This document shows, one piece after another, positions 24,876 to 32,662 of a stretch of 64,000 nucleotides of DNA. The first letter of the stretch is position 1; each line of letters starts with the position of its first letter. Below the pieces are notes generated by a model. It was not told the origin of the DNA, searched no databases, and saw only the letters and a list, made by a program, of their open reading frames with translations. Position numbers and translations under genes: made by a program. Origin of the DNA: Streptosporangium carneum (GTDB lineage Bacteria; Actinomycetota; Actinomycetes; Streptosporangiales; Streptosporangiaceae); assembly GCF_027922005.1 (NCBI RefSeq), contig NZ_BSEV01000008.1:62001-126000 (forward strand). The letters run 5' to 3'.

Positions 24876-24914
24876 TGCAGTGTAGTACTGAATGTTACAC
24901 CTGAAATATCACAT
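24876..24914. promoter_or_regulatory. Operator region C upstream of the transporter operon
   Basis: Overlapping matches to the regulon motif: on the minus strand GTACTACACTGCAAG (compare GTACTACATGTCAAG at 29030) and TGTGATATTTCAGGTGTA; on the plus strand CTGAATGTTACACCTGA. It is the only AT-richer segment between the enoyl-CoA hydratase 2 stop and the binding-protein start, 127 or more bases upstream of the latter. Confidence 0.4.
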
Positions 24915-24923
24915 ACGCAATGG

Positions 24924-25727
24924 TCATTCCGTCGCGGTGTCCACCGCCCGGTTCCCCGGGCCGGCCGGCGCCCCTGTCGCCCCGAGGCCGCCGGACATCG
25001 CCTCGCGGGTCATCAGGCTGACGTCGCGGGCGTACTCGAAAGCGTGGTCGTAATCGAGCTCCTGGACGGCCCGGAAGATCCGCTTGGTGAGGCGGATCGC
25101 GGTCGGCGACTTCTCCGCCAGGGCCTGCGCGTAGCCGACGGCCTCGGTCATCAGGTCGGCGGCGGGAACGATCCGGGTGACCATGCCCATCGCGTGGGCC
25201 TCGGCCGCCTCGACGAACCGGCCGGACAGCAGCAGGTCGAGGGCCTGGAGGCGCCCGACCACGCGGCTCAGGCCGACCGCCACCGTGACCGGGGCGATTC
25301 CGTGGTTGGTCTCGGGATAGCTGAAGCGCGCCGTGTCGGCCGCGATGACGACGTCGCACGACACCGCGAGCGCGCAACCGCCGCCCACGGCGAACCCGTT
25401 GACCGCGGCGATCACCGGCTTCGGCACCCGCGACAACCGCTCGTAGATCCGGTCGTTGTCGACCGCCTGCGCGTACCGGCCCCACAGGTCGTCAGGGCGG
25501 GGGCTCGTGCCGGCCTCCTTGAGGTCGGCGCCCGCCGAGAACGCGGGGCCGTTGCCGGTGATGACGATCGCGCCCACATCCGGGTCGGCGACGGCGTCGT
25601 CCACCGCCTGATGGAAGAGCCGCATCAGCTCGCTGTTCAGCGCGTTGCGGACCCGGGGACGGTTGAGGGTGATGACGCGCACCCGGCCGTCGGTCCGGCA
25701 CAGCACCACCTCGGCGTTGTCAGCCAC
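24924..25727 (-). CDS. Enoyl-CoA hydratase/isomerase family protein (copy 2)
   Basis: 267 residues from a GTG at 25727 with GGAGAAAGC upstream. Crotonase motifs VITLNRPRVRNALNSELMRL, GNGPAFSAGADLKEAG (oxyanion), AAVNGFAVGGGCALAVSCDV, and SYPETNHGIAPVTVAVGLSR, where a Glu is present in the first catalytic region (PET). The C-terminal helix has EKSPTAIRLTKRIFRAVQEL. It closes the gntR1 operon, 61 bases after the phosphotriesterase-like gene, and probably hydrates an unsaturated CoA thioester made after the CoA-transferase step. Confidence 0.88.
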   Translation of the reverse strand: MADNAEVVLCRTDGRVRVITLNRPRVRNALNSELMRLFHQAVDDAVADPDVGAIVITGNGPAFSAGADLKEAGTSPRPDDLWGRYAQAVDNDRIYERLSRVPKPVIAAVNGFAVGGGCALAVSCDVVIAADTARFSYPETNHGIAPVTVAVGLSRVVGRLQALDLLLSGRFVEAAEAHAMGMVTRIVPAADLMTEAVGYAQALAEKSPTAIRLTKRIFRAVQELDYDHAFEYARDVSLMTREAMSGGLGATGAPAGPGNRAVDTATE

Positions 25728-25788
25728 TCGCTTTCTCCTGACGTCGATGGGACATGGGTGGAATGGGGAATCGGATGGATCGGCGCGG

Positions 25789-26718
25789 TCAGGAGCCGAC
25801 GAGAAGACGCACGGGGTTGTCCACCATGATGGATTCGACGACCTCGTCGGGAACCCCGGCCTCCCGCAGATCGGGCACGACCTGCTTCAGCACGTACGCG
25901 TATCCGGGTCCGCCCGCACTGCCGCGATCCCCCGGAATGCACACGTCATGGGAGATCAACAGGTGCGACGCCCAGCCCCGGCGGATGAACTCCACCATGT
26001 TGCGGATGCGCCGTTCCTGCTGGTGGGGGTTGCGGGGGCCGTTGCGGTCGTAGCTCACCAGCGCGCCGCGTTTCGCGAGCAGCTCGTGGTAGTCGAGGTA
26101 GGGATACATGTCGCAGTGGGCCACGGCGACCCGCCGCAGGTCGCAGCCCTCCTCCTCGAGCACGTCGAGCTGCCATCTCCCGACGTCGCTCTTGACCGCG
26201 TGCAGGACGAGCCCGAGACCGGTCTCCTTCTGGGCCCTGGCCGCGGCGCGCAGCACCCGCTCCTCGGCCGCGGACAGGTAGCCGTGGTCGGCCCCGATCT
26301 CCCCGATCACACCCGGCCGGATGCCGTGCACCCCGGTCCTGATGTCCTCGAGCAGGACCTCGGTCAGCTCAGCGACGCTGACCTTGTTCATGTCCTCCTC
26401 GTAGAAGGACTCGCGGTACCAGCCGCAGCCCATCACGATGTGCACGCCGGTCTGCTCCGACACCGAGCGCAGCAGACCCGGGTTCCTCCCCAGGCCGTTG
26501 TTCGTGCAGTCGATGATCGTGCCGCCGCCCGCCGCCTTGAACTCCTTGAGGTCGGGCACGGCGTCCTCGGACTCGTCCAGGGTGGGATCGGGCCGCGGCC
26601 GGTCCTTGATGAGGTCGCAGACCACGTGTTCGTGCGGCAGGATCCGCCCCAGCTCCGACACCGGGACCGGGCCGCGCACGGTCTCGACGGTCCGGCCGCC
26701 CGCTACGCCGCGGTCCAC
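25789..26718 (-). CDS. Phosphotriesterase-like lactonase (amidohydrolase fold, copy 1)
   Basis: 309 residues from a GTG at 26718 overlapping the CoA-transferase beta stop by 16 bases. Metal ligands of the phosphotriesterase family are all visible: HEH in GRILPHEHVVCD, a Glu in PGVIGEIGAD at the position of the bridging carbamylated Lys (as in E. coli PHP), His in LVLHAVKSD, His in VAVAHCDMY and Asp in LISHDVC. Family members hydrolyse lactones more often than phosphotriesters. A paralogue with the same ligands is at 34.5 kb. Context (CoA-transferase, enoyl-CoA hydratase) argues for opening a lactone or similar ring in a catabolic route. Confidence 0.87.
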   Translation of the reverse strand: MDRGVAGGRTVETVRGPVPVSELGRILPHEHVVCDLIKDRPRPDPTLDESEDAVPDLKEFKAAGGGTIIDCTNNGLGRNPGLLRSVSEQTGVHIVMGCGWYRESFYEEDMNKVSVAELTEVLLEDIRTGVHGIRPGVIGEIGADHGYLSAAEERVLRAAARAQKETGLGLVLHAVKSDVGRWQLDVLEEEGCDLRRVAVAHCDMYPYLDYHELLAKRGALVSYDRNGPRNPHQQERRIRNMVEFIRRGWASHLLISHDVCIPGDRGSAGGPGYAYVLKQVVPDLREAGVPDEVVESIMVDNPVRLLVGS

Positions 26719-27419
26719 AGGTCATCCCTGTCGCTCTTGAGCGTCACCTCGGCGATGCCCTCCGGCGCGGCCACGAGCTCCACCTCGGTGACCCGCTGGG
26801 CGTCCTCGAGGCTCCAGCCGGGCACGAGCTCGCGTACGATCGCCCTGCCGTCCTCCAGGTCGATCACGCCGATGTCGGTGACCAGCCGGTCGACGCAGCG
26901 CGGCGCGGTCATCTCCAGGTCGAGCCGGTTGACGAACCGCCGCGGGCGCGGCAGCAGCTGCATGGCGACGACCACCCGCCGGGCGCAGAACGCGAGGTCC
27001 TGGGCGCCGCCGATCGCGCCCGCTATCGCCCCGGGCAGCCAGAAGTTGGCGAGGTCGCCCTGCACGCTCACCTGGAACGCTCCCAGGATCGTCGCGTCGA
27101 GGTGGCCGCCCCGGATCAGGGCGAAGGACTCCGCGTGGTCCATGACGACCATCCCGGGACGGGGGATGATCGGCTGCCGGCCCGCCGTGGCCAGCGACGG
27201 GTCGACCTCGTCCTGGGTGCGGGCCGTCCTGCCGTGCCCGAGGACGCCGTGCTCGCTGTGCAGGAAGATGTCGTCCTCGTCCTCGATGAAGAGGCTGCAC
27301 AGCATGGGCACGCCGACGCCCAGGTTGATGACGTCTCCCTCACGGAAGTCCTGTGAGATGCGTCGCGCGATTCCGACCCTGCTCAGGGATGGCGCGGAGG
27401 GGTGTTGAGCTGGCGTCAT
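26703..27419 (-). CDS. CoA-transferase subunit beta
   Basis: 238 residues from ATG 27419. The frame is open back to a GTG at 27530 that overlaps the alpha stop, which would add 37 Pro/Ser/Gly-rich residues with no counterpart in the family; I prefer the later start but the coupled GTG cannot be excluded. Motifs: RRISQDFREGDVINLGVGVP, catalytic Glu in FLHSEHGVLGHG, GGHLDATILGAFQVSVQGDL and DLAFCARRVVVAMQ. With the alpha subunit it transfers CoA between acids, in the manner of 3-oxoacid CoA-transferases. Together they likely activate the substrate acid or recover CoA from the product. Confidence 0.87.
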   Translation of the reverse strand: MTPAQHPSAPSLSRVGIARRISQDFREGDVINLGVGVPMLCSLFIEDEDDIFLHSEHGVLGHGRTARTQDEVDPSLATAGRQPIIPRPGMVVMDHAESFALIRGGHLDATILGAFQVSVQGDLANFWLPGAIAGAIGGAQDLAFCARRVVVAMQLLPRPRRFVNRLDLEMTAPRCVDRLVTDIGVIDLEDGRAIVRELVPGWSLEDAQRVTEVELVAAPEGIAEVTLKSDRDDLWTAA

Positions 27420-27526
27420 AGCCTGGCCGGGGGTCCGGGCGCAGTGTCCCCCGAACTCCTTTCCCGAGGATGGATTCACCCGAGGCCGCCCGACCGCCTC
27501 GGTCCTGGAACTCGCTGGAGCGCTGG

Positions 27527-28282
27527 TCACCTCACCATGAGGCGCCTGTCGCTCAGGACGATCCGGTCCACGTACGGACTGGGAGTGACGATGTGCTGCG
27601 GGTCCAGATAGTCGACGACCTCCTCGACCTCCACGATCGTCACCTTGCCGCTGCCGGCCACGACGGGGTTCGTCGTCCGGGCGCCGTGCCGGTAGATGAG
27701 GTTGCCGAACCGGTCGGCCTGGTATGCGGAGATGATGGCGAAATCGGGGCGGAGCGCCGTCTCGAGAAGGTGCGGCACGCCGTCGAAATAACGGACGTCC
27801 TTGCCCTCACCGATCTTCGTGCCCACGCCGACCGGCGTGTAGACGCCGCCGAGACCCGCGCGCCCGCAGCGCAGCCGCTCGCACAGGCTGCCCTGCCCGA
27901 TCAGCTCGATCTCCACGTCGCCCCGCCGGACGCCCGCCTCCAGCGGCCCGTCGAAGTTCGGGTTGTTGAGCGAGGAGAAGGTGGTGATCGCCTTGCGCAC
28001 CTGGCCGAGCTCGGCGAGGTATCCGACGGGGTAGACGCCGTCCTCCGGCTCCGGGATGTACGGCTGGTTGCCGCCGCCGGCCCCGTACGACTGCGCGCCG
28101 GCGCGGCCGCGCCCTGACTCGCACGCGATGATCGTCAGGTCGCTCAGGCCGCGCTCGGCGATTGCCTTGATCAGCGTGCTCGGGACACCGGGCACGCCGA
28201 CAAAGCCGCCGAAAGCAATCATGGCGCCGCTTCCGATGTCGGCGACGGCCTCGGCCGCCGACTCCACGACCTTGTTGATCAT
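27527..28282 (-). CDS. CoA-transferase subunit alpha
   Basis: 251 residues from ATG 28282, which overlaps the gntR1 stop (ATGA). N terminus MINKVVESAAEAVADIGSGA leads to the glycine-rich IAFGGFVGVPGVPSTLIKAI of class I CoA-transferases, then GQGSLCERLRCGRAGLGG, the oxyanion-type GVYTPVGVGT region, and AYQADRFGNLIYRHGARTTN. Similar in layout to ScoA/AtoD-type subunits. It is co-translated with the regulator, an unusual but informative coupling that ties this enzyme to the regulator's ligand. Confidence 0.9.
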   Translation of the reverse strand: MINKVVESAAEAVADIGSGAMIAFGGFVGVPGVPSTLIKAIAERGLSDLTIIACESGRGRAGAQSYGAGGGNQPYIPEPEDGVYPVGYLAELGQVRKAITTFSSLNNPNFDGPLEAGVRRGDVEIELIGQGSLCERLRCGRAGLGGVYTPVGVGTKIGEGKDVRYFDGVPHLLETALRPDFAIISAYQADRFGNLIYRHGARTTNPVVAGSGKVTIVEVEEVVDYLDPQHIVTPSPYVDRIVLSDRRLMVR

Positions 28283-29007
28283 CTCTCACCTTCCGTGCGT
28301 TTCGACAACTTTGAGTAGGCGGTGGGCGCCGGGTCGCCGTTCGGCTGCGCCGTCACCACGAGAAGGCGCACCCGTGCGGTGGCGTCCAGCATGTGGTCCC
28401 GCATGGCGATGTAGGCGGCTTCGGGGTCACCGGCCTCGATTGCCTCCGCGATGGAACGGTGCTGAGCCGCGGACTCGGTGAGCCTGCCGGGCTGGCTGAG
28501 GTTGCGGAACCGCAGCAGGCGCACGCGCCCGTCGAGCACCGCGAACGAATCCCGCAACCCGTCGCTCCGGGCCATCGCGAGCAGGGCTTCGCGGCGTTCT
28601 TCCAGCGCCCGCACATATTCCTGGACGTCGTTGGAGTGAGCCAGCCGTTCGAGCTCGTCGAAGGTCCCGCGAAACGCGGCACGTTGTTCCGGGGTGCCGC
28701 GTACGGCGGCCCACGCGGCCATCATGGGTTCCAGGGCGGTCTTGATCTGGTAGACGTCGGTGATCTCCTGCGGGCTGATCTCCCGGACGAAGACGCCGAC
28801 GCGCGGGGTGATGGTGACGAGACCCTCCACGCTCAACTGCTGCAGAGCGTCACGCACCGGTGTCCGGGACACGCCGAACCGTTCGGCGAGGTCGTCGGTC
28901 GAGATCCGCTCACCGGAGGTCACCGTGCCGTTGTGGATCAACGCGCGGATCTCTTCGATGACGACGTCCTTCGCCGAGAGAACACGGAGTCTCAGGGAAG
29001 TGCGCAC
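28279..29007 (-). CDS. GntR/FCD-family transcriptional regulator (paralogue 1)
   Basis: 242 residues from a GTG at 29007, chosen by alignment with the paralogue at 29,155; the frame continues to a TTG at 29043. The winged helix-turn-helix reads GERISTDDLAERFGVSRTPV then RDALQQLSVEGLVTITPRVG, and an FCD ligand domain follows (EISPQEITDVYQIKTALEPM onward, His in the AQHRSIAEAI helix). FCD regulators sense carboxylates or CoA thioesters. It heads the operon gntR1-ctfA-ctfB-phosphotriesterase-hydratase. An 18-bp operator and an 11-bp inverted repeat lie just upstream, so it is likely autoregulated jointly with its divergent paralogue. Confidence 0.9.
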   Translation of the reverse strand: MRTSLRLRVLSAKDVVIEEIRALIHNGTVTSGERISTDDLAERFGVSRTPVRDALQQLSVEGLVTITPRVGVFVREISPQEITDVYQIKTALEPMMAAWAAVRGTPEQRAAFRGTFDELERLAHSNDVQEYVRALEERREALLAMARSDGLRDSFAVLDGRVRLLRFRNLSQPGRLTESAAQHRSIAEAIEAGDPEAAYIAMRDHMLDATARVRLLVVTAQPNGDPAPTAYSKLSKRTEGER

Positions 29008-29020
29008 AAACTCAAGTGTG

Positions 29021-29144
29021 AGCGCTGATGTACTACATGTCAAGGATCAGCATCCCAGCGCCGCTCGATGATGTCCTCGGATCTCCATTGGCCGGCCCTG
29101 TCGTGCGGCTACGATTACTTCAGGGGGTTCTGCACATCAGCGCT
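29021..29144. promoter_or_regulatory. Shared divergent operator region of the gntR pair
   Basis: AGCGCTGATGT at 29021-29031 and its exact reverse complement ACATCAGCGCT at 29134-29144 form an 11-bp inverted repeat, one arm just before each divergent start (13 bases before 29007, 10 bases before 29155). The left arm runs into CTGATGTACTACATGTCA (29025-29042), operator copy D, which fits the FCD-type consensus GT-N3-AC flanked by A/T. Two regulator dimers could bind symmetrically. Confidence 0.65.
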
Positions 29145-29154
29145 AATGGAGTAG

Positions 29155-29919
29155 GTGAAATCGTTGGATTCACAGGTCCGGATCCTCTCGGCCAAGGATG
29201 TGGTCGCCGAGGAGATCCGCGCGCTGATCTACAACGGCACGATGGCCTCCGGTGAGCGGATCTCGACCGACGACCTCGCCGAGCGGTTCGGCGTGTCCCG
29301 GACACCGGTGCGTGACGCTCTGCAGCAGTTGAGCGTGGAGGGTCTCGTCACCATCACCCCGCGCGTCGGCGTCTTCGTCCGGGAGATCAGCCCGCAGGAG
29401 ATCAGCGACGTCTACCAGATCAAGAGCGCGCTGGAACCCATGATGGCCGCGTGGGCCGCCGTGCGCGGCACCGTGGAGCAGCGCAGCGCTCTGCTGCGGT
29501 CGGTGACCGATCTGGAGCGGGTGGCCGAGGCCGAGGATGTCCCCACGTATGTCCGCATGATCGAGGAAAGACACGAGGAGATGCTGACGATGGCCGGGAG
29601 CGGCGGGTTACGCGACGCGCTGGGCGTTCTCGACGGCCGCGTGCGTCTGCTGCGCTTCCGCAACCTCAGCCAGCCCGGCAGTCTCGCCGAATCCGTCGCG
29701 GGACACCGCGCGGTCGCCGAAGCGATCGCCGCCGGCGACCCGCAGGCGGCGTACAACGCGATGCAGGCCCACAAGGCGCATTCGACCGCGAAGGTCGAGG
29801 CGCTGATGCCGACGACCGACGGCGACACGCCGTCGATCACTCAGTTGGCGGCGGGCCGGCGCGGGACGTCCCGGTCGACGCGCGGGTCCCGAAAGCGCTC
29901 GTCTCCGGCCTCGACGTAG
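29155..29919 (+). CDS. GntR/FCD-family transcriptional regulator (paralogue 2)
   Basis: 254 residues from a GTG at 29155 (GGAG about six bases upstream). Nearly the same DNA-binding domain as paralogue 1: ISTDDLAERFGVSRTPVRDA and LQQLSVEGLVTITPRVGVFV are identical in both. The FCD domain is clearly related but more divergent (for example SLAESVAGHRAVAEAIAAGD), and the C-terminal 35 residues are Arg/Ser-rich and unlike the paralogue. Identical recognition helices mean both proteins should bind the same sites while sensing different ligands, or form heterodimers. It is transcribed alone and convergent with the aldehyde dehydrogenase operon. Confidence 0.9.
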   Translation: MKSLDSQVRILSAKDVVAEEIRALIYNGTMASGERISTDDLAERFGVSRTPVRDALQQLSVEGLVTITPRVGVFVREISPQEISDVYQIKSALEPMMAAWAAVRGTVEQRSALLRSVTDLERVAEAEDVPTYVRMIEERHEEMLTMAGSGGLRDALGVLDGRVRLLRFRNLSQPGSLAESVAGHRAVAEAIAAGDPQAAYNAMQAHKAHSTAKVEALMPTTDGDTPSITQLAAGRRGTSRSTRGSRKRSSPAST

Positions 29920-29972
29920 GCCCGCGTCAGGCCGGGCGGGTCCCCCGATATCCCTCCGATATCCCTCGTTCG

Positions 29973-30012
29973 CGACGACCCGCCGCCTGCCCTCGTTCAC
30001 CGGGGGTCGTCG
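29973..30012. terminator. Possible terminator between gntR2 and the aldehyde dehydrogenase gene
   Basis: Arms CGACGACCC (29973-29981) and GGGTCGTCG (30004-30012) with a 22-base loop lie between the convergent stops. A tandem 11-bp repeat (CCGATATCCCT twice, 29947-29968) precedes it. Confidence 0.35.
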
Positions 30013-30050
30013 GCCCGGCCGACCGTGCGTGTCACGAGTGGTGGCCGTGC

Positions 30051-31478
30051 CTACCCGCCACTCGCGCTCTTTCCGATCCGGACCGACACGAACTTCGACT
30101 GGGTGTAGTGCCGCAGCGCCTCGACACCCTTCTCCCGGCCGTGGCCGCTGTTCTTGTAGCCGCCGAACGGGCCCTCGATCAGCCCGGCCGTCCACTCGTT
30201 GACGTAGACCTGTCCCACCTGCAGGGCGGCCGCGACGCGGTGAGCCCGGCCGAGGTCCGCCGTCCAGAGGCCCGCCGCGAGACCGTAGTCGGAGTCGTTG
30301 GCCTTGGCGACGGCGTCGTCCTCGTCGTCGAACGGGATGACCGCCAGGACCGGGCCGAAGATCTCCTCGCGAGCGATCCGCATCTCGTTCGTCACCCCGG
30401 TGTAGATCGTCGGTTCGATCAACCACCCGTCGCCGGTGGACCGCCCGCCCGTGGCCAGCGTGGCGCCCTCCTGGCGCGCGACGTCGAAGTAGGACAACAC
30501 CTTCTCGAACTGGTCCTTCGTCGTCTGCGACCCGTAGTCCTCGCCCGGTTTCACCGTCCGCACCCGTTCGACCAGTCGCGCCACGAACGTGTCGTGGATC
30601 TCGCGGGCCAGCAGCAGACGGGTGCCGTTCGAGCAGACCTGCCCGGCGTTCCCGACGAACGCCCTCGTCGCGCCGGCGACGGCGGCGTCGAGGTCGGCGT
30701 CGGCGAACACGATGTTCGGCGACTTCCCGCCCAGCTCGAGCGTGACAGGGATGATCTTCTCAGCGGCGGCCCGGCCGACTATGCGGCCTGCGCGCACCGA
30801 ACCCGTGAACGCGACCTTCCGGACATGCGGGTGCTCGACGATCGCGCTGCCCACGACGTCGCCCAGGCCGGTCACCACATTGAGCACCCCCGGCGGCAGC
30901 CCGGCCTCGGCGGCGATCCGCCCGAGCTCCAGCGTGGTCGACGACGTGAACTCCGACGGCTTGCAGACCACGGCGTTGCCGACCGCCAGCGCCGGAGCCA
31001 CCGCCCTGGCCGCCTGGTTGAGCGGGACGTTCCACGGGGTGATGACCCCGACCACGCCGAACGGCTCGTGCCGCGTGTATCCGTGGTAGCCGTCGCCGAG
31101 ATCGAGGATCTCCCCCGCCGGCACGTTGACCAGGCCCGCGTAGAACTCGAAGAACGCCGCCGCGCCTCTGATCTCGACGTCCGCCTGCCGCAGCGGCTTG
31201 CCGGTCTCGGCGGCCTCCAGCTCGGCGAGCCGCTGCCGCTCGCGCCGCAACCCCGCCGCGATGCCCATCAGGACCCGGCCGCGGCGGATCGGTTTCTCCG
31301 CCGCCCACCCGGCGAAGGCGGCGTTCGCAGCGGCCACCGCCCGGTCGGCGTCCTCCCGGGTGCCCAACGGGATCTCGCACACGACCTCGTCCGTACCGGG
31401 CCTGGTCGACGTGAGCCACTCTCCACTCGCCGACGGCTCCGGCTTGCCGTTGATCCAGTGCTCGTACCTAATCACCAT
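30051..31478 (-). CDS. NAD(P)-dependent aldehyde dehydrogenase
   Basis: 475 residues from ATG 31478 with GAGGAG seven bases upstream. Classical ALDH motifs: PWNVPLNQAARAVAPALAVG, FTGSVRAGR (cofactor loop), catalytic Glu in VTLELGGKSPNIVFADAD, catalytic Cys in NAGQVCSNGTRLL, and EEIFGPVLAVIPFDDE. The C-terminal PFGGYKNSGHGREKG is complete. It oxidises an aldehyde to the acid in the cytoplasm. It is the last gene of the right-arm operon, 36 bases after the LLM gene, so it may oxidise an aldehyde released by the retro-aldol or LLM step. Confidence 0.93.
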   Translation of the reverse strand: MVIRYEHWINGKPEPSASGEWLTSTRPGTDEVVCEIPLGTREDADRAVAAANAAFAGWAAEKPIRRGRVLMGIAAGLRRERQRLAELEAAETGKPLRQADVEIRGAAAFFEFYAGLVNVPAGEILDLGDGYHGYTRHEPFGVVGVITPWNVPLNQAARAVAPALAVGNAVVCKPSEFTSSTTLELGRIAAEAGLPPGVLNVVTGLGDVVGSAIVEHPHVRKVAFTGSVRAGRIVGRAAAEKIIPVTLELGGKSPNIVFADADLDAAVAGATRAFVGNAGQVCSNGTRLLLAREIHDTFVARLVERVRTVKPGEDYGSQTTKDQFEKVLSYFDVARQEGATLATGGRSTGDGWLIEPTIYTGVTNEMRIAREEIFGPVLAVIPFDDEDDAVAKANDSDYGLAAGLWTADLGRAHRVAAALQVGQVYVNEWTAGLIEGPFGGYKNSGHGREKGVEALRHYTQSKFVSVRIGKSASGG

Positions 31479-31514
31479 TTGCGAACTCCTCACCGACCAA
31501 ACCGGTCGTACGAA

Positions 31515-32579
31515 TCAGGCGGGCTGCCGTTGCGCGGCGCCCGTGGTTGTGCGGAACACCTCGGCCAGCTGGAGCAGGTCGTCGAAGCCCGCCCGGGCGA
31601 TCAGGCTCGTCGCGACGCACCTGTTCCACTTCGTCTCCAGGTCAGCCCGGATCTTCTCCGGCGGCCCGACCAGCGCGACCGCCTCGACCATCTCGGTCGG
31701 CACCGCGGCCACCATGCCTTCGCGGTCCCGTTCGAGGAACTTGGCCTGGATCTCACGGCAGGGCTCCTCGAACCCGAGCCGCGCGACGGCGTTGAGGTGG
31801 AAGTTCATGTTCGCCGCCCCGTTCGCCCCGATCTGGTAGGCGATGAACGGGCGGATCCGGTCAGCGGCGGACTCAAGGTCCGGGCCGAACGCCACCGACA
31901 CCGCGGGTGCGATCTCGAAGTTCTCCGGCCGGCCGCCGGGCCGGCGGGCGAAGCCCAGCTCCAGCCGCTCCCGGTACCAGTCGTCCGCGCTGGGCGAGAA
32001 GTTCGTCGGCAGCCAGCCGTCGGCGATCTCGGCCGTCAGCGAGACGTTCTTCGGCCCCTCCGCGCCCAGGTAGATCGGGATGTCGGTACGGCCGCCACGC
32101 AGCGTGGAGCGGATCGGGCGGCCCAGCCCCGATCCTCCCTCCGCCGGAAGCCGGTACGTCTTGCCCTCGTACGCGACGCGCTCCCCGGCGATGGCCGCGC
32201 GCATGATCGCGACGTACTCCCGGGTCCAGCCCAGCGGGCGTTCGAAGGGCATCCCGTACCACCCTTCGACGACCTGCGGGCCGGAGAGCCCAAGCCCGAT
32301 CACGGCCCGCCCTTCGGACAGCTGGTCGAGGCTCATCGCGGCCATCGCCATCCCCGTCGGGGGGCGCGCCGCCATCTGGGCGATGTCGGTGCCGAGCCGC
32401 ATCGTGCGCGTATGCGAGCCCCACCAGGCCAGCGGCGTGAAGCAGTCGGCGCCGAACGCCTCATAGGACCACGCCGACTCGTAGCCCGCATCCTCGATCG
32501 TCCGCACCATCGCGGCGACGTCCCCCGGGTGTTCCGGGTTGGCCAGCCCGCCGATAGCGCATCCCAACCTTTCGATCAC
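31515..32579 (-). CDS. LLM-class F420-dependent oxidoreductase (copy 2)
   Basis: 354 residues from a GTG at 32579 with AAAGGA seven bases upstream. Paralogue of the enzyme at 21.2 kb, with the same core motifs (DCFTPLAWWG, LGLSGPQVVEGWYG, PIYLGAEGPKN, GWLPTNFSP) but a longer N-terminal region (GLANPEHPGDVAAMVRTIED). The pair probably performs successive or parallel redox steps on related substrates, since each lies in a different arm of the cluster. F420 dependence is inferred from the subfamily. Confidence 0.88.
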   Translation of the reverse strand: MIERLGCAIGGLANPEHPGDVAAMVRTIEDAGYESAWSYEAFGADCFTPLAWWGSHTRTMRLGTDIAQMAARPPTGMAMAAMSLDQLSEGRAVIGLGLSGPQVVEGWYGMPFERPLGWTREYVAIMRAAIAGERVAYEGKTYRLPAEGGSGLGRPIRSTLRGGRTDIPIYLGAEGPKNVSLTAEIADGWLPTNFSPSADDWYRERLELGFARRPGGRPENFEIAPAVSVAFGPDLESAADRIRPFIAYQIGANGAANMNFHLNAVARLGFEEPCREIQAKFLERDREGMVAAVPTEMVEAVALVGPPEKIRADLETKWNRCVATSLIARAGFDDLLQLAEVFRTTTGAAQRQPA

Positions 32580-32593
32580 CGTGCATTCCTTTC

Positions 32594-32662
32594 GTCACCG
32601 GCCTCGTCACCGGCCTGTCATTGACCTCGTCACCGGCCTCGTCACCGGCCTCGTCACCGGCC
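32594..32662. repeat. 12-bp tandem repeat
   Basis: About six units of GTCACCGGCCTC (third unit degenerate: TCATTGACCTC), spanning the last three codons and stop of the third enoyl-CoA hydratase gene and most of the gap to LLM copy 2. Several units carry TGA on the minus strand. Confidence 0.85.

Noticed and set aside
26703-28282. CoA-transferase pair as the steroid ring-cleavage enzymes IpdAB
   Set aside because: The alpha subunit keeps the 3-oxoacid CoA-transferase-like GGFxGxGxP region and the beta subunit the SEHG catalytic Glu; nothing specific to IpdAB is visible, and other steroid genes are missing.
29451-32624. 1057-codon plus-strand open frame across gntR2, aldehyde dehydrogenase and LLM copy 2
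   Set aside because: It is antisense to two clear enzymes, has no start with a ribosome site and no recognisable domain.
32594-32662. 12-bp repeats as a CRISPR array
   Set aside because: Units are contiguous without spacers; this is a simple tandem repeat.
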